The notes: generated by a model from the sequence alone, not told the origin. Positions 1-7,399 are shown, numbered from the stretch's first letter. The stretch is 13,159 bases of DNA from Chloroflexota bacterium (GCA_030549955.1 JAUQQI010000016.1:1-13159); one strand, 5' to 3'. Made by a program: numbers and translations.

Positions 1-411
1 GTTGCGCCCGTTATGGTCGGGCAGGGCCAGGGCGGCAAGATTGTCAACATATCGTCCATTGCCGGCCGGCGGGGGAACCCCCGCATGGGCGCTTACTCGA
101 CCTCAAAGTTCGGCCTCCAGGGCTTCACCCAGGTTCTGGCCATGGAGCTCGCCCCCTTCGGCATCAATGTCAATGCCGTCTGCCCCGGTCTGATCGAGAC
201 CGAACGGATGTCAGACTGGGGCGCCTACGAGGCCCAGGTCTGGGGTGTAAGCCTCGAAGAAGCCCGCCAGCGCCTGATAAGCCAGATTCCCCTTCGCCGG
301 ACCGGAACCGTCGAGGACGTGGCCAACCTGGTGGTCTTCCTGGTATCCGACCGAGCAAGCTACATCACCGGCCAGACGATTAATGTTTGCGGCGGCAGGG
401 TCCTGAGCTGA
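1..411 (+). CDS. SDR-family oxidoreductase, C-terminal part (5' end outside window)
   Basis: The frame is open from the first base, so this is the last ~136 residues of a longer protein of the short-chain dehydrogenase/reductase family (usually ~250 aa), NAD(P)(H)-dependent cytosolic oxidoreductases. Visible family marks are the NISS segment carrying the catalytic Ser, YSTSK giving the YxxxK catalytic pair, the INVNAVCPGLIET strand-loop after the active site, and the C-terminal pattern of VANLVVFLVSD followed by ITGQTINVCGG. The N-terminal Rossmann TGxxxGxG motif lies outside the window. The style is that of FabG-like classical SDRs, but the substrate cannot be deduced. The stop codon overlaps the start of the following secreted-protein gene (TGATG), suggesting coupled translation in one operon. 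Confidence 0.93.
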   Translation, partial: VAPVMVGQGQGGKIVNISSIAGRRGNPRMGAYSTSKFGLQGFTQVLAMELAPFGINVNAVCPGLIETERMSDWGAYEAQVWGVSLEEARQRLISQIPLRRTGTVEDVANLVVFLVSDRASYITGQTINVCGGRVLS

Positions 412-1697
412 TGGCCTTCCGGTGGGTGGGCCGTGCCCTCGGCTTTATCCTGCTTGTCCTGGTCGGCGTAAGCCCGGCCGTTGCGGATAAGGATATTCCC
501 AACGGCCGCTTTTTTACGACGGCCGGGCCTGACCTGGGGTACTTTGTTGCTGACTGGGACGGGTACCCGTTCTGGCTGGCCTACCGGGCCAGCGGGGGCG
601 AGTCGGCTCTGGGTAGGCCCGTCAGCCGGCGGTTCCTGACTGCCGATGGCCTGACTCAGGGGTTCGAGCGGGGAGTCATCGTCAGTCGGGGCGATGGCCA
701 GACCTGGCAGGTTCTTCCCCGCAGCGGCGTGCCCGCCTCCGCCCAGCGACCGGAGCCGGAGCCAAAGGTCAGTCTGCCGGCTGACGAGGCCCCCCACCGG
801 GACCCGGTCGAGTGGTGGTACTTCACCGGCCACCTGACCGCCCCGGACGGTCGGGAGTTCGGGTTCGAGCTGACATTCTTTCAGGTTATTGGGCCGACCG
901 GAATTGCGGCCCATTTCGCCCACTTTGCGGTCTCCCTCCCGAACCAGGGAGTTTTCGTAACCGACGAACGATTCGGGCTTCCAGCCCGAGATCCCCAGCC
1001 CGGCGTCATCGACCTGCAGCTCGGCGACTGGCAGCTTCAGGGTGAGAACCGGTCCTACCGCCTGGTCGCCGGAAATCAGCTGGCCCGGCTCGACCTCCGG
1101 CTTTCGGACGCAAAACAGGCGGTTCTCCACGGGGATACCGGGCTGGTTTCTTACGGCCCGGCGGGCGACAGCTATTACTACTCCCGGACCCGCCTCCGGG
1201 GGGACGGGAGGCTCCGGGTGGGGGACCAGGAGTTTCCGGTCACAGCCCTCGCCTGGTACGACCGGCAGTGGGGCCGCTTTACGGCCCTCCTCGGGGGCGG
1301 GTGGGACTGGTTGTCGATTCAGCTCGATGACAACACCGAAATTATGCTTTACCTGGTCCGGCTCGCCCCAGGTCCGCCGTCCATCATCCACGGAACCTAC
1401 GTTGACGGGTTCGGCGTAGGGACCCCACTGGGTCCGATGGACTTTCGGGTGTCGGCCCTGGGCACCTGGTCGAGTCCGCTGACGGGGGCCAGGTATCCGG
1501 CCGGGTGGCGGGTACAGCTGCCGGGGTACGGCCTCGACCTCACGCTTACGCCGGCAATGTCGGGCCAGGAGTTTGTGAGCCGGGCGTTTGGGGTGGCCTA
1601 CTGGGAGGGCAAGGTTGGAGTTGTCGGCCAGCGGCAGGAAACACCGATTTCGGGCCGCGGCTATGTGGAGTTGACCGGCTATGCTATGATCCGTTAG
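411..1697 (+). CDS. Secreted CrtC/AttH-type lipocalin-like protein with an N-terminal Chloroflexota-type module
   Basis: 428 residues from the ATG that overlaps the SDR stop. I prefer this start to the in-frame ATG at 387 because it places a clean signal peptide at the N-terminus (basic MAFRWVGR, hydrophobic stretch ~9-20, small residues SPAVA at ~21-25). Residues ~31-105 form a module with FFTTAGPDLGYFV, PFWLAYRASGGESALGRPVSRRF and a TQGFERGVI strand, a pattern I associate with exported Chloroflexota proteins. Residues ~127-428 match the carotenoid 1,2-hydratase/AttH-like 'predicted secreted hydrolase' family: PVEWWYFTGHL (~132-142), ELTFFQ, AHFAHFAVS (~167-175), YDRQWG (~283-288), WDWLSIQLDD and the ending SGRGYVELTGY. 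Members have two lipocalin-like barrels; most have no proven reaction, so a carotenoid role should not be assumed. Nothing nearby suggests carotenoid synthesis. Confidence 0.88.
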   Translation: MAFRWVGRALGFILLVLVGVSPAVADKDIPNGRFFTTAGPDLGYFVADWDGYPFWLAYRASGGESALGRPVSRRFLTADGLTQGFERGVIVSRGDGQTWQVLPRSGVPASAQRPEPEPKVSLPADEAPHRDPVEWWYFTGHLTAPDGREFGFELTFFQVIGPTGIAAHFAHFAVSLPNQGVFVTDERFGLPARDPQPGVIDLQLGDWQLQGENRSYRLVAGNQLARLDLRLSDAKQAVLHGDTGLVSYGPAGDSYYYSRTRLRGDGRLRVGDQEFPVTALAWYDRQWGRFTALLGGGWDWLSIQLDDNTEIMLYLVRLAPGPPSIIHGTYVDGFGVGTPLGPMDFRVSALGTWSSPLTGARYPAGWRVQLPGYGLDLTLTPAMSGQEFVSRAFGVAYWEGKVGVVGQRQETPISGRGYVELTGYAMIR

Positions 1698-1754
1698 ACG
1701 TCAGACGGTTCCCCCATTCCGGCCCTGGCCGGACAGGGAAGGTGCAGAGGCTCG

Positions 1755-2279
1755 GTGACCGGTTTTAAGGCGGTGTCGCAGGCCCTTGGCCAGTACGGGC
1801 CGCTGGCCGTCGCGGTGGTGGCCGTACTGGTCCTGGGCTTTACCGTTTTGCGCCCGCCGCCCGATGAGTCGGCGGCGTTCAGTACCTTCACCCCGGCCCC
1901 CCAGCGGGTTGGGCTGGTGGCCCCGGCCGGGCCACCCCGTCCGGCCCCTCTCCAGACTCCTGAGGGAATTGCCCGGGCATATATTCACGCCCTGGTGGAC
2001 GGCAATCCCGAGGCGGTGTTCCGGCTTTCGCGGCCCGGCTTCCGCTCCGTCGACCTCAGCCCGGGTTACGGGGTGCCCGGCTTCGGCCTGGTCTGGCTGG
2101 AGATCCGGGAGGTGAGCCGGACGCCGGACCGGGTCGAGTTCGGGGTCCGGGGGATGCTGGCCGACGGCGACCACCAGGACCCGACGGCCCGCCGGCCTTT
2201 CGAGGGCCGGATCATCATCCGGTGGGCCGACGGCTCCTGGTACGTGGACCGGGCCGACCGGGGCGGCGGCCGGAGCTAG
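1755..2279 (+). CDS. Hypothetical membrane-anchored small protein
   Basis: 174 residues from a GTG preceded by AGAGG four bases upstream. Residues ~14-32 form one strong hydrophobic segment (PLAVAVVAVLVLGFTV), probably an uncleaved anchor or signal, followed by a proline/alanine-rich linker (~33-66). The soluble part begins TPEGIARAYIHALVDGNPEAVFRL (first half at ~68-80), which looks like the opening helix of NTF2-like or DUF4878-like domains, and ends with strands FEGRIIIRWADGSWYVDRA, a pattern often seen at the end of such small alpha+beta folds. No catalytic motif is evident. It lies 57 bases after the lipocalin-like gene on the same strand and is probably co-transcribed. The nine-base gap to the convergent beta-propeller gene is very tight. 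NTF2-like assignment is only a fold guess. Confidence 0.72.
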   Translation: MTGFKAVSQALGQYGPLAVAVVAVLVLGFTVLRPPPDESAAFSTFTPAPQRVGLVAPAGPPRPAPLQTPEGIARAYIHALVDGNPEAVFRLSRPGFRSVDLSPGYGVPGFGLVWLEIREVSRTPDRVEFGVRGMLADGDHQDPTARRPFEGRIIIRWADGSWYVDRADRGGGRS

Positions 2280-2288
2280 CTGCCGGCC

Positions 2289-3521
2289 TCAGCGGGCGAG
2301 GACCGGGAGGAACAGGCACCGCCGGCTCGGGTCAGCGCAAGTCCCGGCGGGCGGGACGGGAGTCGGACTTGGAGACGGAACCGGGGTCGGCTTCGTGTAT
2401 ACGACAACTCCCCACGGCAGGCTGCTTTGACCCGGGTCGGCCTCGATGCTGCTGGCAGCGCCGGGTGCTGAAACGGCCACAAAACCGGCCAGGGCGACCT
2501 GGCCCCCACCGGAACCCCCGCCCCCACCAATGACGACAAGCTGGGCTTCGTCATAATTCGGGCCGGGATAAAAGGCCAAACCGCTAAAGGGCGTCGGCGG
2601 ATTCGGCTGGAATCTCGCGCCAAGGGGGGTTGAGGTGCGCGTTGCAAGGTCGAGCATCCAGATATCCTGACTGGCTCCGCAGGCAACATATAGGCGCAGG
2701 GTCCGGCTGTCGTAAACCAGCGCGACCGGCCCGTTGCCGACGGGAAATGGGCTCAGCTTCGGGTCTGACTGCAGGTCAAAGTCAAACTGGTCGACCTGAT
2801 TCTCTCCTGACCCGCCGGCAGGCTGCTCAAGGACAAAGATGCTGTTTATCCGGTCGCCCACGACCTTGACAGCAATGGGCTGCCCGGACGGGACCGACCG
2901 GCTCAGCACGACCCCGTGAGTTACCGGACTGAGCACTGAAACGCCACCTGGCGTGGCGCCGTTACCCTGGGTCACCACGACCACCCGGCCGTCGGGCAGA
3001 AAGTCAATGCCTCGCGGCGAAAGCCCCACCGGAGTTTCGGCAACGACCTGACCCGTGGCCGTGTCGAGGACGCTTACGGTTCCGGCGCCCTGGTTCGAAA
3101 CGTAGAGCCGGCTGCCATCCGGTGAAACCGCCAGCTCTCGGGGCGTCCGGACCTGGCTGTCGCCCGGGCTCGTGAGCGACCAGGTGGCCGTAACCTGGAG
3201 GGTTGCCAGGTCGATGACCGACACCGAGTCAGCCTGGGAGTTGCTTACGTACAGACGGTTGCCCGTCGGGCTCAGGGCAAGGCCGAAGGGCTTGCAGTCA
3301 CCGCCGCAGTCGAGCCGAACCGTTGCGGATATGGTCCGGTTCGGCAGGTAGATAACCGAGATGGCATCCGCCCCCGTCTGACGGTCGACGGCAATGAGGA
3401 CCCAGGGCCCATCACCGGGAAGGGAATCGCCGGCCGTAGGCTGAGATACCAGGAGGACTACGGCAGCAACGACCACGACACCGGGCAACAGGACCAGACC
3501 GACGAGTCGACCGGCCAGCAA
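2289..3521 (-). CDS. Exported YVTN-type beta-propeller protein with FLPVLAR tail
   Basis: 410 residues. The start is a TTG, the only ordinary start codon in frame after the upstream stop, with GGAG about seven bases before it. It opens with a signal/anchor segment (LVGLVLLPGVVVVAAVVLLVS). The body carries YVTN-like repeats such as SPTGNRLYVSNSQADSVSVID and SPDGSRLYVSNQGAGTVSVLD, spaced about 50 residues apart, followed by weaker blades (for example DSRTLRLYVACG); this indicates a single extracytoplasmic propeller, probably seven-bladed. After it come a spacer PTPVPSPSPTPVPP, a Cys pair (TCADPSRRC) and the C-terminus LFLPVLAR. Such propellers usually act in surface binding or as unknown scaffolds. 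Last gene of a minus-strand cluster, 64 bases after comF. Confidence 0.87.
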   Translation of the reverse strand: MLAGRLVGLVLLPGVVVVAAVVLLVSQPTAGDSLPGDGPWVLIAVDRQTGADAISVIYLPNRTISATVRLDCGGDCKPFGLALSPTGNRLYVSNSQADSVSVIDLATLQVTATWSLTSPGDSQVRTPRELAVSPDGSRLYVSNQGAGTVSVLDTATGQVVAETPVGLSPRGIDFLPDGRVVVVTQGNGATPGGVSVLSPVTHGVVLSRSVPSGQPIAVKVVGDRINSIFVLEQPAGGSGENQVDQFDFDLQSDPKLSPFPVGNGPVALVYDSRTLRLYVACGASQDIWMLDLATRTSTPLGARFQPNPPTPFSGLAFYPGPNYDEAQLVVIGGGGGSGGGQVALAGFVAVSAPGAASSIEADPGQSSLPWGVVVYTKPTPVPSPSPTPVPPAGTCADPSRRCLFLPVLAR

Positions 3522-3585
3522 GACTCTGCTCCGCTCCGCCCACCAACGGGCTCTCCAGGTCGACGTTCGCGACCCTTTCTCCCTC

Positions 3586-4308
3586 TCATTTTAACCGGGG
3601 AAGAGGACCCTTACCGGTACGAACGTACGTCAGTCGTGGGCGACGGCCACTGCCCAGACCCGCCCGACGGAGAACCCGGGCCGCCTCGGTGACGGTGGCC
3701 CCGGTCGTTATCACGTCGTCCACAAGCCAGACGGTCAGGCCCCCGACCGCCGCCGGGTCGGGGCACCGGAAGGCGTCCCGGACATTGGCCCGACGGGCGG
3801 GGGCGTCAAGTCCGACCTGAGGCGCCGTCGGCCAGATTCGAACCAGGCCGCCAGGGATGTGCCTGACCTTCAGGAGAGCCGCGAGCTCGGCCGCAAGCAG
3901 GGCCGACTGGTTATAGCCGCGGCTGCGCTCACGGTACCGGTGAAGGGGAATGGGCACGACAACGTCGGGCGTGGGAAGCCCCCGCAAAGGCCCTTCGGCC
4001 AGGAGCCGGGCCAGAGGCCGGGCAAGACTCCGCCGTTTTTGGTACTTGAACGCCCGGACCGCGGCGACCAGGGGCCCGGAATAGACGCCGGCCACGACCT
4101 GCCCGGCCGGGGGCGACTGGCGCAGGCAGGCCGGATGGGTCGCCCCGGTCGGGGACGGGCATTCACAGGCCGGACAGACCGGCTGCCAGAGTTCGATAGC
4201 GGCCCGGCAGGCCCGACAAAGCGACGTACCCGGCCGGCCACAGGCGCAGCACCGGGCTGAAGGAAGCTCAGGGGAGTCAGCGCGGCCGGCGGCGTTCCCG
4301 TCCGGCAG
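3586..4308 (-). CDS. comF: ComF-family phosphoribosyltransferase-like protein (start codon uncertain)
   Basis: The C-terminal two thirds is a clear ComF-type PRTase fold: SGPLVAAVRAFKYQKRR, VVVPIPLHRYRERSRGYNQS, and the PRPP-binding motif VWLVDDVITTGATVTEAA. ComF proteins support DNA uptake during natural transformation, probably at the cytosolic side of the import machinery. The first ordinary start codon in frame is GTG at 4095, which would give only 169 residues and drop the zinc-finger part. Yet the same open frame continues upstream and encodes the expected cysteine-rich N-terminus: CCACGRPGTSLCRAC (~20-34) and CPACECPSPTGATHPAC (~45-61). From CTG at 4308 the protein would be 240 residues, normal for the family. 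No ATG, GTG or TTG exists in frame between the upstream stop at 4333-4335 and 4095, so the start is non-canonical or the frame is damaged. The 5' end overlaps the GNAT-like gene by about 32 bases. Confidence 0.85.
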   Translation of the reverse strand: MPDGNAAGRADSPELPSARCCACGRPGTSLCRACRAAIELWQPVCPACECPSPTGATHPACLRQSPPAGQVVAGVYSGPLVAAVRAFKYQKRRSLARPLARLLAEGPLRGLPTPDVVVPIPLHRYRERSRGYNQSALLAAELAALLKVRHIPGGLVRIWPTAPQVGLDAPARRANVRDAFRCPDPAAVGGLTVWLVDDVITTGATVTEAARVLRRAGLGSGRRPRLTYVRTGKGPLPRLK

Positions 4309-4804
4309 CGGGGCGGGGCTGAGCCCGGCGGGTCACCCGGCGCTCGGCCTCGGGGGTCCACACGTAAATGAGCCGCCAGTGGGGCCGACTGTACTCCTGA
4401 CCCGTGAATTCGAAGCCCGCCAGGTCCTCAAAGACCTCCCGCCACTGGGTCTGGTCGGCCCGGACCTTGACGGTCACGCTGGTGGGGCGGGTCAGGTGGA
4501 TGAGCTCCCGGACAAGCCGCTTGATGGCCCCCGGCTTGAACTCGTCTCCGATAGCCCCGGCATCCCGAATCGTCACCGACCCATCGACCCGGGTGTACCA
4601 CTCAATGAAGGCCTCGATTCTCGGCTCCGGCAGGCGCGGGTCGCGGCGTTCGAGGATGAGAAGCTCGTTCCGGGCGACCGCATCCTCGAACTTTTTCTTG
4701 CTGCCCTTGCCCTCAGGGCTGGCCAAGGTCGTCCTGACCGCCCTCTTCAAGAGTTCAACATCACCGGGCTCCGCAAGCCTGATAAAATAGCCGGCTTCTT
4801 CCAT
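4277..4804 (-). CDS. GNAT-like (acetyltransferase fold) protein of unknown substrate
   Basis: 175 residues from ATG, with GGAG and a purine stretch about eight bases upstream. The order of elements is that of a small GNAT domain: an opening strand and helix (YFIRLAEPGDVELLKRAVRT), a strand with EAFIEWYTRVDG, the strand GSVTIRDAGAIG, a helix starting KPGAIKRLVRELIHL, then SVTVKVRAD, an EVFEDLAGFEFTG helix-strand and HWRLIYVW. The acetyl-CoA loop is not a textbook R/QxxGxG/A; only KPGAI stands in its place, so catalytic activity is uncertain. The C-terminus is an arginine-rich tail (~155-175) that runs over the start of comF and may be partly an effect of overlapping frames. First gene of the cluster GNAT-comF-propeller. 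I do not recognise a named family. Confidence 0.75.
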   Translation of the reverse strand: MEEAGYFIRLAEPGDVELLKRAVRTTLASPEGKGSKKKFEDAVARNELLILERRDPRLPEPRIEAFIEWYTRVDGSVTIRDAGAIGDEFKPGAIKRLVRELIHLTRPTSVTVKVRADQTQWREVFEDLAGFEFTGQEYSRPHWRLIYVWTPEAERRVTRRAQPRPAAGRERRRPR

Positions 4805-4851
4805 TACCCCGCTCCAGGAGCGCTGACGAAACTTCCCCCAAATCCCGTTTG

Positions 4852-4867
4852 TTAATTATACTATTAA
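4852..4867. promoter_or_regulatory. Divergent promoter region with an inverted repeat around overlapping -10 hexamers
   Basis: The 136-base gap between the divergent GNAT-like gene and the glycosyltransferase has an AT-rich island in otherwise GC-rich DNA. The minus strand carries a perfect TATAAT at 4855-4860, and the plus strand carries TATACT at 4857-4862, so each strand has a good -10. The arms TTAAT (4852-4856) and ATTAA (4863-4867) form an inverted repeat round the hexamer. No strong -35 is seen at 17 bases on either side (TTCCCC at 4833-4838 is a weak candidate for the plus strand). Confidence 0.5.
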
Positions 4868-4940
4868 TCAGGGGTGGCCGTGCGGTCACCCGGCAGCCAG
4901 CCATTCGCCCGAATCCTCTTACGGTGGGAGGTGTGTGACC

Positions 4941-6038
4941 GTGCGGATCGCTCAGGTAGCCCCCCTCTGGGAATCTGTGCCGCCAACCGCCTACGGCGGA
5001 ACCGAGAGGGTCGTCCACTGGCTCACCGAAGAACTTGTGCGGCGCGGCCACCAGGTCACGCTTTTTGCGAGCGGGGATTCGGTGACCGCCGCCAGACTCG
5101 TCCCGGTCACCCCGCGGGCCCTCTGGCACGACCCCGAGACCGAGGACCCGTGGGTCTGGGTCGTCCGGGAACTCGGCATGGTCTTTGAACAGGCCGACCA
5201 ATTTGACATAATCCATTCGCATGTCGACTACTTTGCCTTCCCTTTTGCCCGGCTCGTCAAGACCCCGGTCGTCCACACCCTCCACGGCCGGCTCGACATT
5301 CGGGACCTTCCGGCCATCTACCGGCGATACCGCGACCAGGCCTTTGTTTCGATCTCCAATTCCCAGCGGTCCCCGTTACCCTTCGTGAACTGGGTCGCCA
5401 CCGTTTACCACGGCCTCGACCTGGGCGAGTACCCCTACGGCCCCGACCCCGAGGATTTCCTCATATTTGTCGGCCGGATCTCGCCGGAGAAGGGTCTGCA
5501 CTGGGCCATCGAAATCGCAAAGCGGTCGGGCCGGCGGCTGGTTATTGCCGCCAAGCTCAACAGGAAGCACCCGCCGGACGTCGAATATTACGAAAAATAC
5601 ATCCGGCCGGAGCTCGACCACCCGCTCATCCAGTTTGTGGGGGAAGTGAACCAGGAGGAGAAGGTCGAGCTTCTGGGGCGGGCCTATGCGTTTCTCTTCC
5701 CCATCGATTGGCCGGAGCCCTTCGGCTTGGCCCCCATCGAGGCCCTGGCCTGCGGCTGTCCGGTCATCGCCCGCCGGCGGGGGTCGGTCCCCGAGCTGAT
5801 GCGGGACGGGGTAACCGGGTACGTTGGGGAGACACTGGACGAGCTTACGGCGGCCGTGAGGCTGGTCGAAAAGATTGACCGGGCCGGCTGTCGCCGGTAC
5901 GTGGCCGAGCGGTTCAGCGTCCAGCGGATGGCCGACGATTACGAGGGCATCTATACCCGCCTCATCCTCGGGGGCGGGCCCGCAGCCCCGGCCGGGGGGC
6001 CTACCCGGGAAGCTCCGTTGCTCCGGTCCGGTAACTAG
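4941..6038 (+). CDS. Family 4 (GT-B fold) glycosyltransferase
   Basis: 365 residues from the GTG at 4941. This start is preferred over the GTG at 4935 because GGGAGGT at 4926-4932 is then eight bases away and the protein begins VRIAQVAPLW, the usual form in relatives. N-terminal Rossmann domain: MRIAQVAPLWESVP-type start, the YGGTERVV loop (~18-25, nucleotide-sugar glycine loop), HSHVDYFAFP (~93-101). C-terminal domain: FLIFVGRISPEKGLHWAIEIAK (starts ~173), then WPEPFGLAPIEALACGCPVIA, with the EX7E pair E259 and E267 that binds the donor in GT4 retaining enzymes. It resembles the bacterial group beginning RIAQVAPLxESVPPxxYGGTERVV; acceptor and donor sugars are unknown. Stands alone, not in a polysaccharide cluster. 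The last ~20 residues are low complexity and overlap the tgt 3' end. Confidence 0.93.
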   Translation: MRIAQVAPLWESVPPTAYGGTERVVHWLTEELVRRGHQVTLFASGDSVTAARLVPVTPRALWHDPETEDPWVWVVRELGMVFEQADQFDIIHSHVDYFAFPFARLVKTPVVHTLHGRLDIRDLPAIYRRYRDQAFVSISNSQRSPLPFVNWVATVYHGLDLGEYPYGPDPEDFLIFVGRISPEKGLHWAIEIAKRSGRRLVIAAKLNRKHPPDVEYYEKYIRPELDHPLIQFVGEVNQEEKVELLGRAYAFLFPIDWPEPFGLAPIEALACGCPVIARRRGSVPELMRDGVTGYVGETLDELTAAVRLVEKIDRAGCRRYVAERFSVQRMADDYEGIYTRLILGGGPAAPAGGPTREAPLLRSGN

Positions 6039-7209
6039 CCAGAAAGTCCGCCGCGTACTCATTGAGGGCGCCCGCCCGAATGGCGGCCCGGGCGCCCTCA
6101 ATGAGCCTCTGGAGAAACCGGATGTTGTGAATCGTCGCCAGGCGGGGCCCGAGCATCTCCCCGGCGTTGAAAAGGTGTCGCAGGTAGGCCCGGCTGAACC
6201 GGCGGCAGGTGTAGCAGTCGCAGTCGGCCTCGATGGGCGCCGGGTCGTCCTTCAAGGCGGCGCTGCGCAGGTTCAACCGGCCGCGGGCGGTGTAAGCCGC
6301 CCCGTGGCGGCCAAGGCGGGTCGGGGCGACGCAGTCAAAGAGGTCGATCCCCCGGGCAATGCCCGCCAGCAGGTCCTCGGGCTCGCCGATCCCAAGCAGG
6401 TGCCGGGGCCGGTCCTCAGGCAGGAGGGGAACAACCCACTCGATAATGCGATGCATATCGTCTTTGGACCTGCCGAGGGAGCCGCCGATGGCGTAGCCTT
6501 CAAAAGGCAGGCTGCCGATGAATCGGGCGCTGGCCTCCCGCAGGTCCCGATAGGCCCCACCCTGAACGATGCCGAAGAGGGCCTGGTCGGACCGGGTTCG
6601 GGCGGCCAGGCAGCGCAGAGCCCATCGGTGGGTCCGTTCGAGGGCCTGCCGGGTGTACTCGTAGTCGTGGAGGGGGGAGGTGCACTCGTCGAAGGCGAGG
6701 ATAATGTCAGCCCCAAGCTTTTCTTGAGTCTCAATGGATTTCTCCGGGGTGAACCGGTGGCGGGAGCCGTCCAGGTGGGAAATGAATGTCACCCCGTCGT
6801 CGTCAATGGTGACCAGCCGCGGCTTGACGGCCCGCCTGGGAACGTCCAGGTCCAGTCCCGGAAAGATCCGGGCGACCTTCCCAACGCCGTGCTCAAGGGC
6901 AGAACCGAGGCTGAAAACCTGAAACCCGCCGCTGTCGGTCATCAGCGGTCCGTCCCAGCCCATGAACCGGTGAAGGCCGCCCAGTCGGGCGACCAGGTCG
7001 GGACCGGGCCGGAGGTACAGGTGATAAGTGTTGGCAAGGACGACCTGGATACCGATAGCCCGAACTTCTTCGGGGGTCAGCCCTTTGACGGTCGCCTGGG
7101 TAGCCACGATAACTAGAGCCGGCGTTTCCACTTCGCCGTGGGGAGTCGAAAGCCGGCCGACCCGGGCTGGCCCCGGCCCTGCGACAAGGACCTCGAATCG
7201 AGTCGCCAT
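6001..7209 (-). CDS. tgt: Queuine tRNA-ribosyltransferase (tRNA-guanine transglycosylase)
   Basis: 402 residues, full length for bacterial Tgt (~370-400). It swaps guanine-34 in the anticodon of GUN tRNAs (Asp, Asn, His, Tyr) for preQ1, as part of queuosine synthesis in the cytosol. The TIM-barrel marks are all present: MTDSGGFQ with the general-base Asp at ~92, FGIVQGG (~212-218), YAIGGSLG (~239-246), and DCVAPTRLGRHG with the nucleophile Asp at ~292. The zinc site is C330, C332, C335 and H361 (CDCYTC followed by TIHN). The loop reads GGSLGRSK instead of the GGLAVGE common in proteobacterial enzymes, which I take as a lineage difference. Only weak Shine-Dalgarno (GCGGGTA) precedes the ATG. 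No queA or preQ1-synthesis gene is in the window. Ends convergently, overlapping the glycosyltransferase by 38 bases. Confidence 0.97.
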   Translation of the reverse strand: MATRFEVLVAGPGPARVGRLSTPHGEVETPALVIVATQATVKGLTPEEVRAIGIQVVLANTYHLYLRPGPDLVARLGGLHRFMGWDGPLMTDSGGFQVFSLGSALEHGVGKVARIFPGLDLDVPRRAVKPRLVTIDDDGVTFISHLDGSRHRFTPEKSIETQEKLGADIILAFDECTSPLHDYEYTRQALERTHRWALRCLAARTRSDQALFGIVQGGAYRDLREASARFIGSLPFEGYAIGGSLGRSKDDMHRIIEWVVPLLPEDRPRHLLGIGEPEDLLAGIARGIDLFDCVAPTRLGRHGAAYTARGRLNLRSAALKDDPAPIEADCDCYTCRRFSRAYLRHLFNAGEMLGPRLATIHNIRFLQRLIEGARAAIRAGALNEYAADFLASYRTGATELPG

Positions 7210-7399
7210 TACCCGCAGTTGATTTTAAACAGGGGCGGGGATTCGCCGTGCGCCTGATGGAGCCGCCGGCAACCATCTTCCCCCGCCGAAGGTTCACAAC
7301 ACCTCGGGATAAAGTTTGTGCATTTTGAACGTGTACCCGGGCCGGTCCGCAGCCTAGATTGTGTCTGGAATTGAAACAGCGTTCTGCCTGGAGGTGGCC
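7210..7399. other. Divergent intergenic region between tgt and the TPR-like gene
   Basis: 190 bases with no gene that I can support. It must contain the promoters of both divergent units. TAGATT at 7355-7360 is a possible plus-strand -10, but no matching -35 lies at normal spacing (TTGAAC at 7325-7330 is 24 bases away). The segment 7292-7330 has interrupted inverted arms (GTTCA and CACAA on the left, TTGTG and TGAAC on the right). None of this is strong. Confidence 0.4.

Noticed and set aside
360..1391. Long minus-strand open frame (343 codons)
   Set aside because: Antisense to the lipocalin-like gene, whose signal peptide and family motifs are clear; the product is Pro/Gly/Arg-rich with no domain. 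High GC makes such empty frames common.
411..1697. Carotenoid 1,2-hydratase (CrtC) as a firm function
   Set aside because: The family similarity is to the broad AttH/CrtC lipocalin-like group; no carotenoid gene is present, and the protein is exported with an added module.
5875..7116. Long plus-strand open frame (413 codons)
   Set aside because: It is the complement of tgt, whose catalytic and zinc residues are intact; composition is Gly/Pro/Val-rich and no motif is seen.
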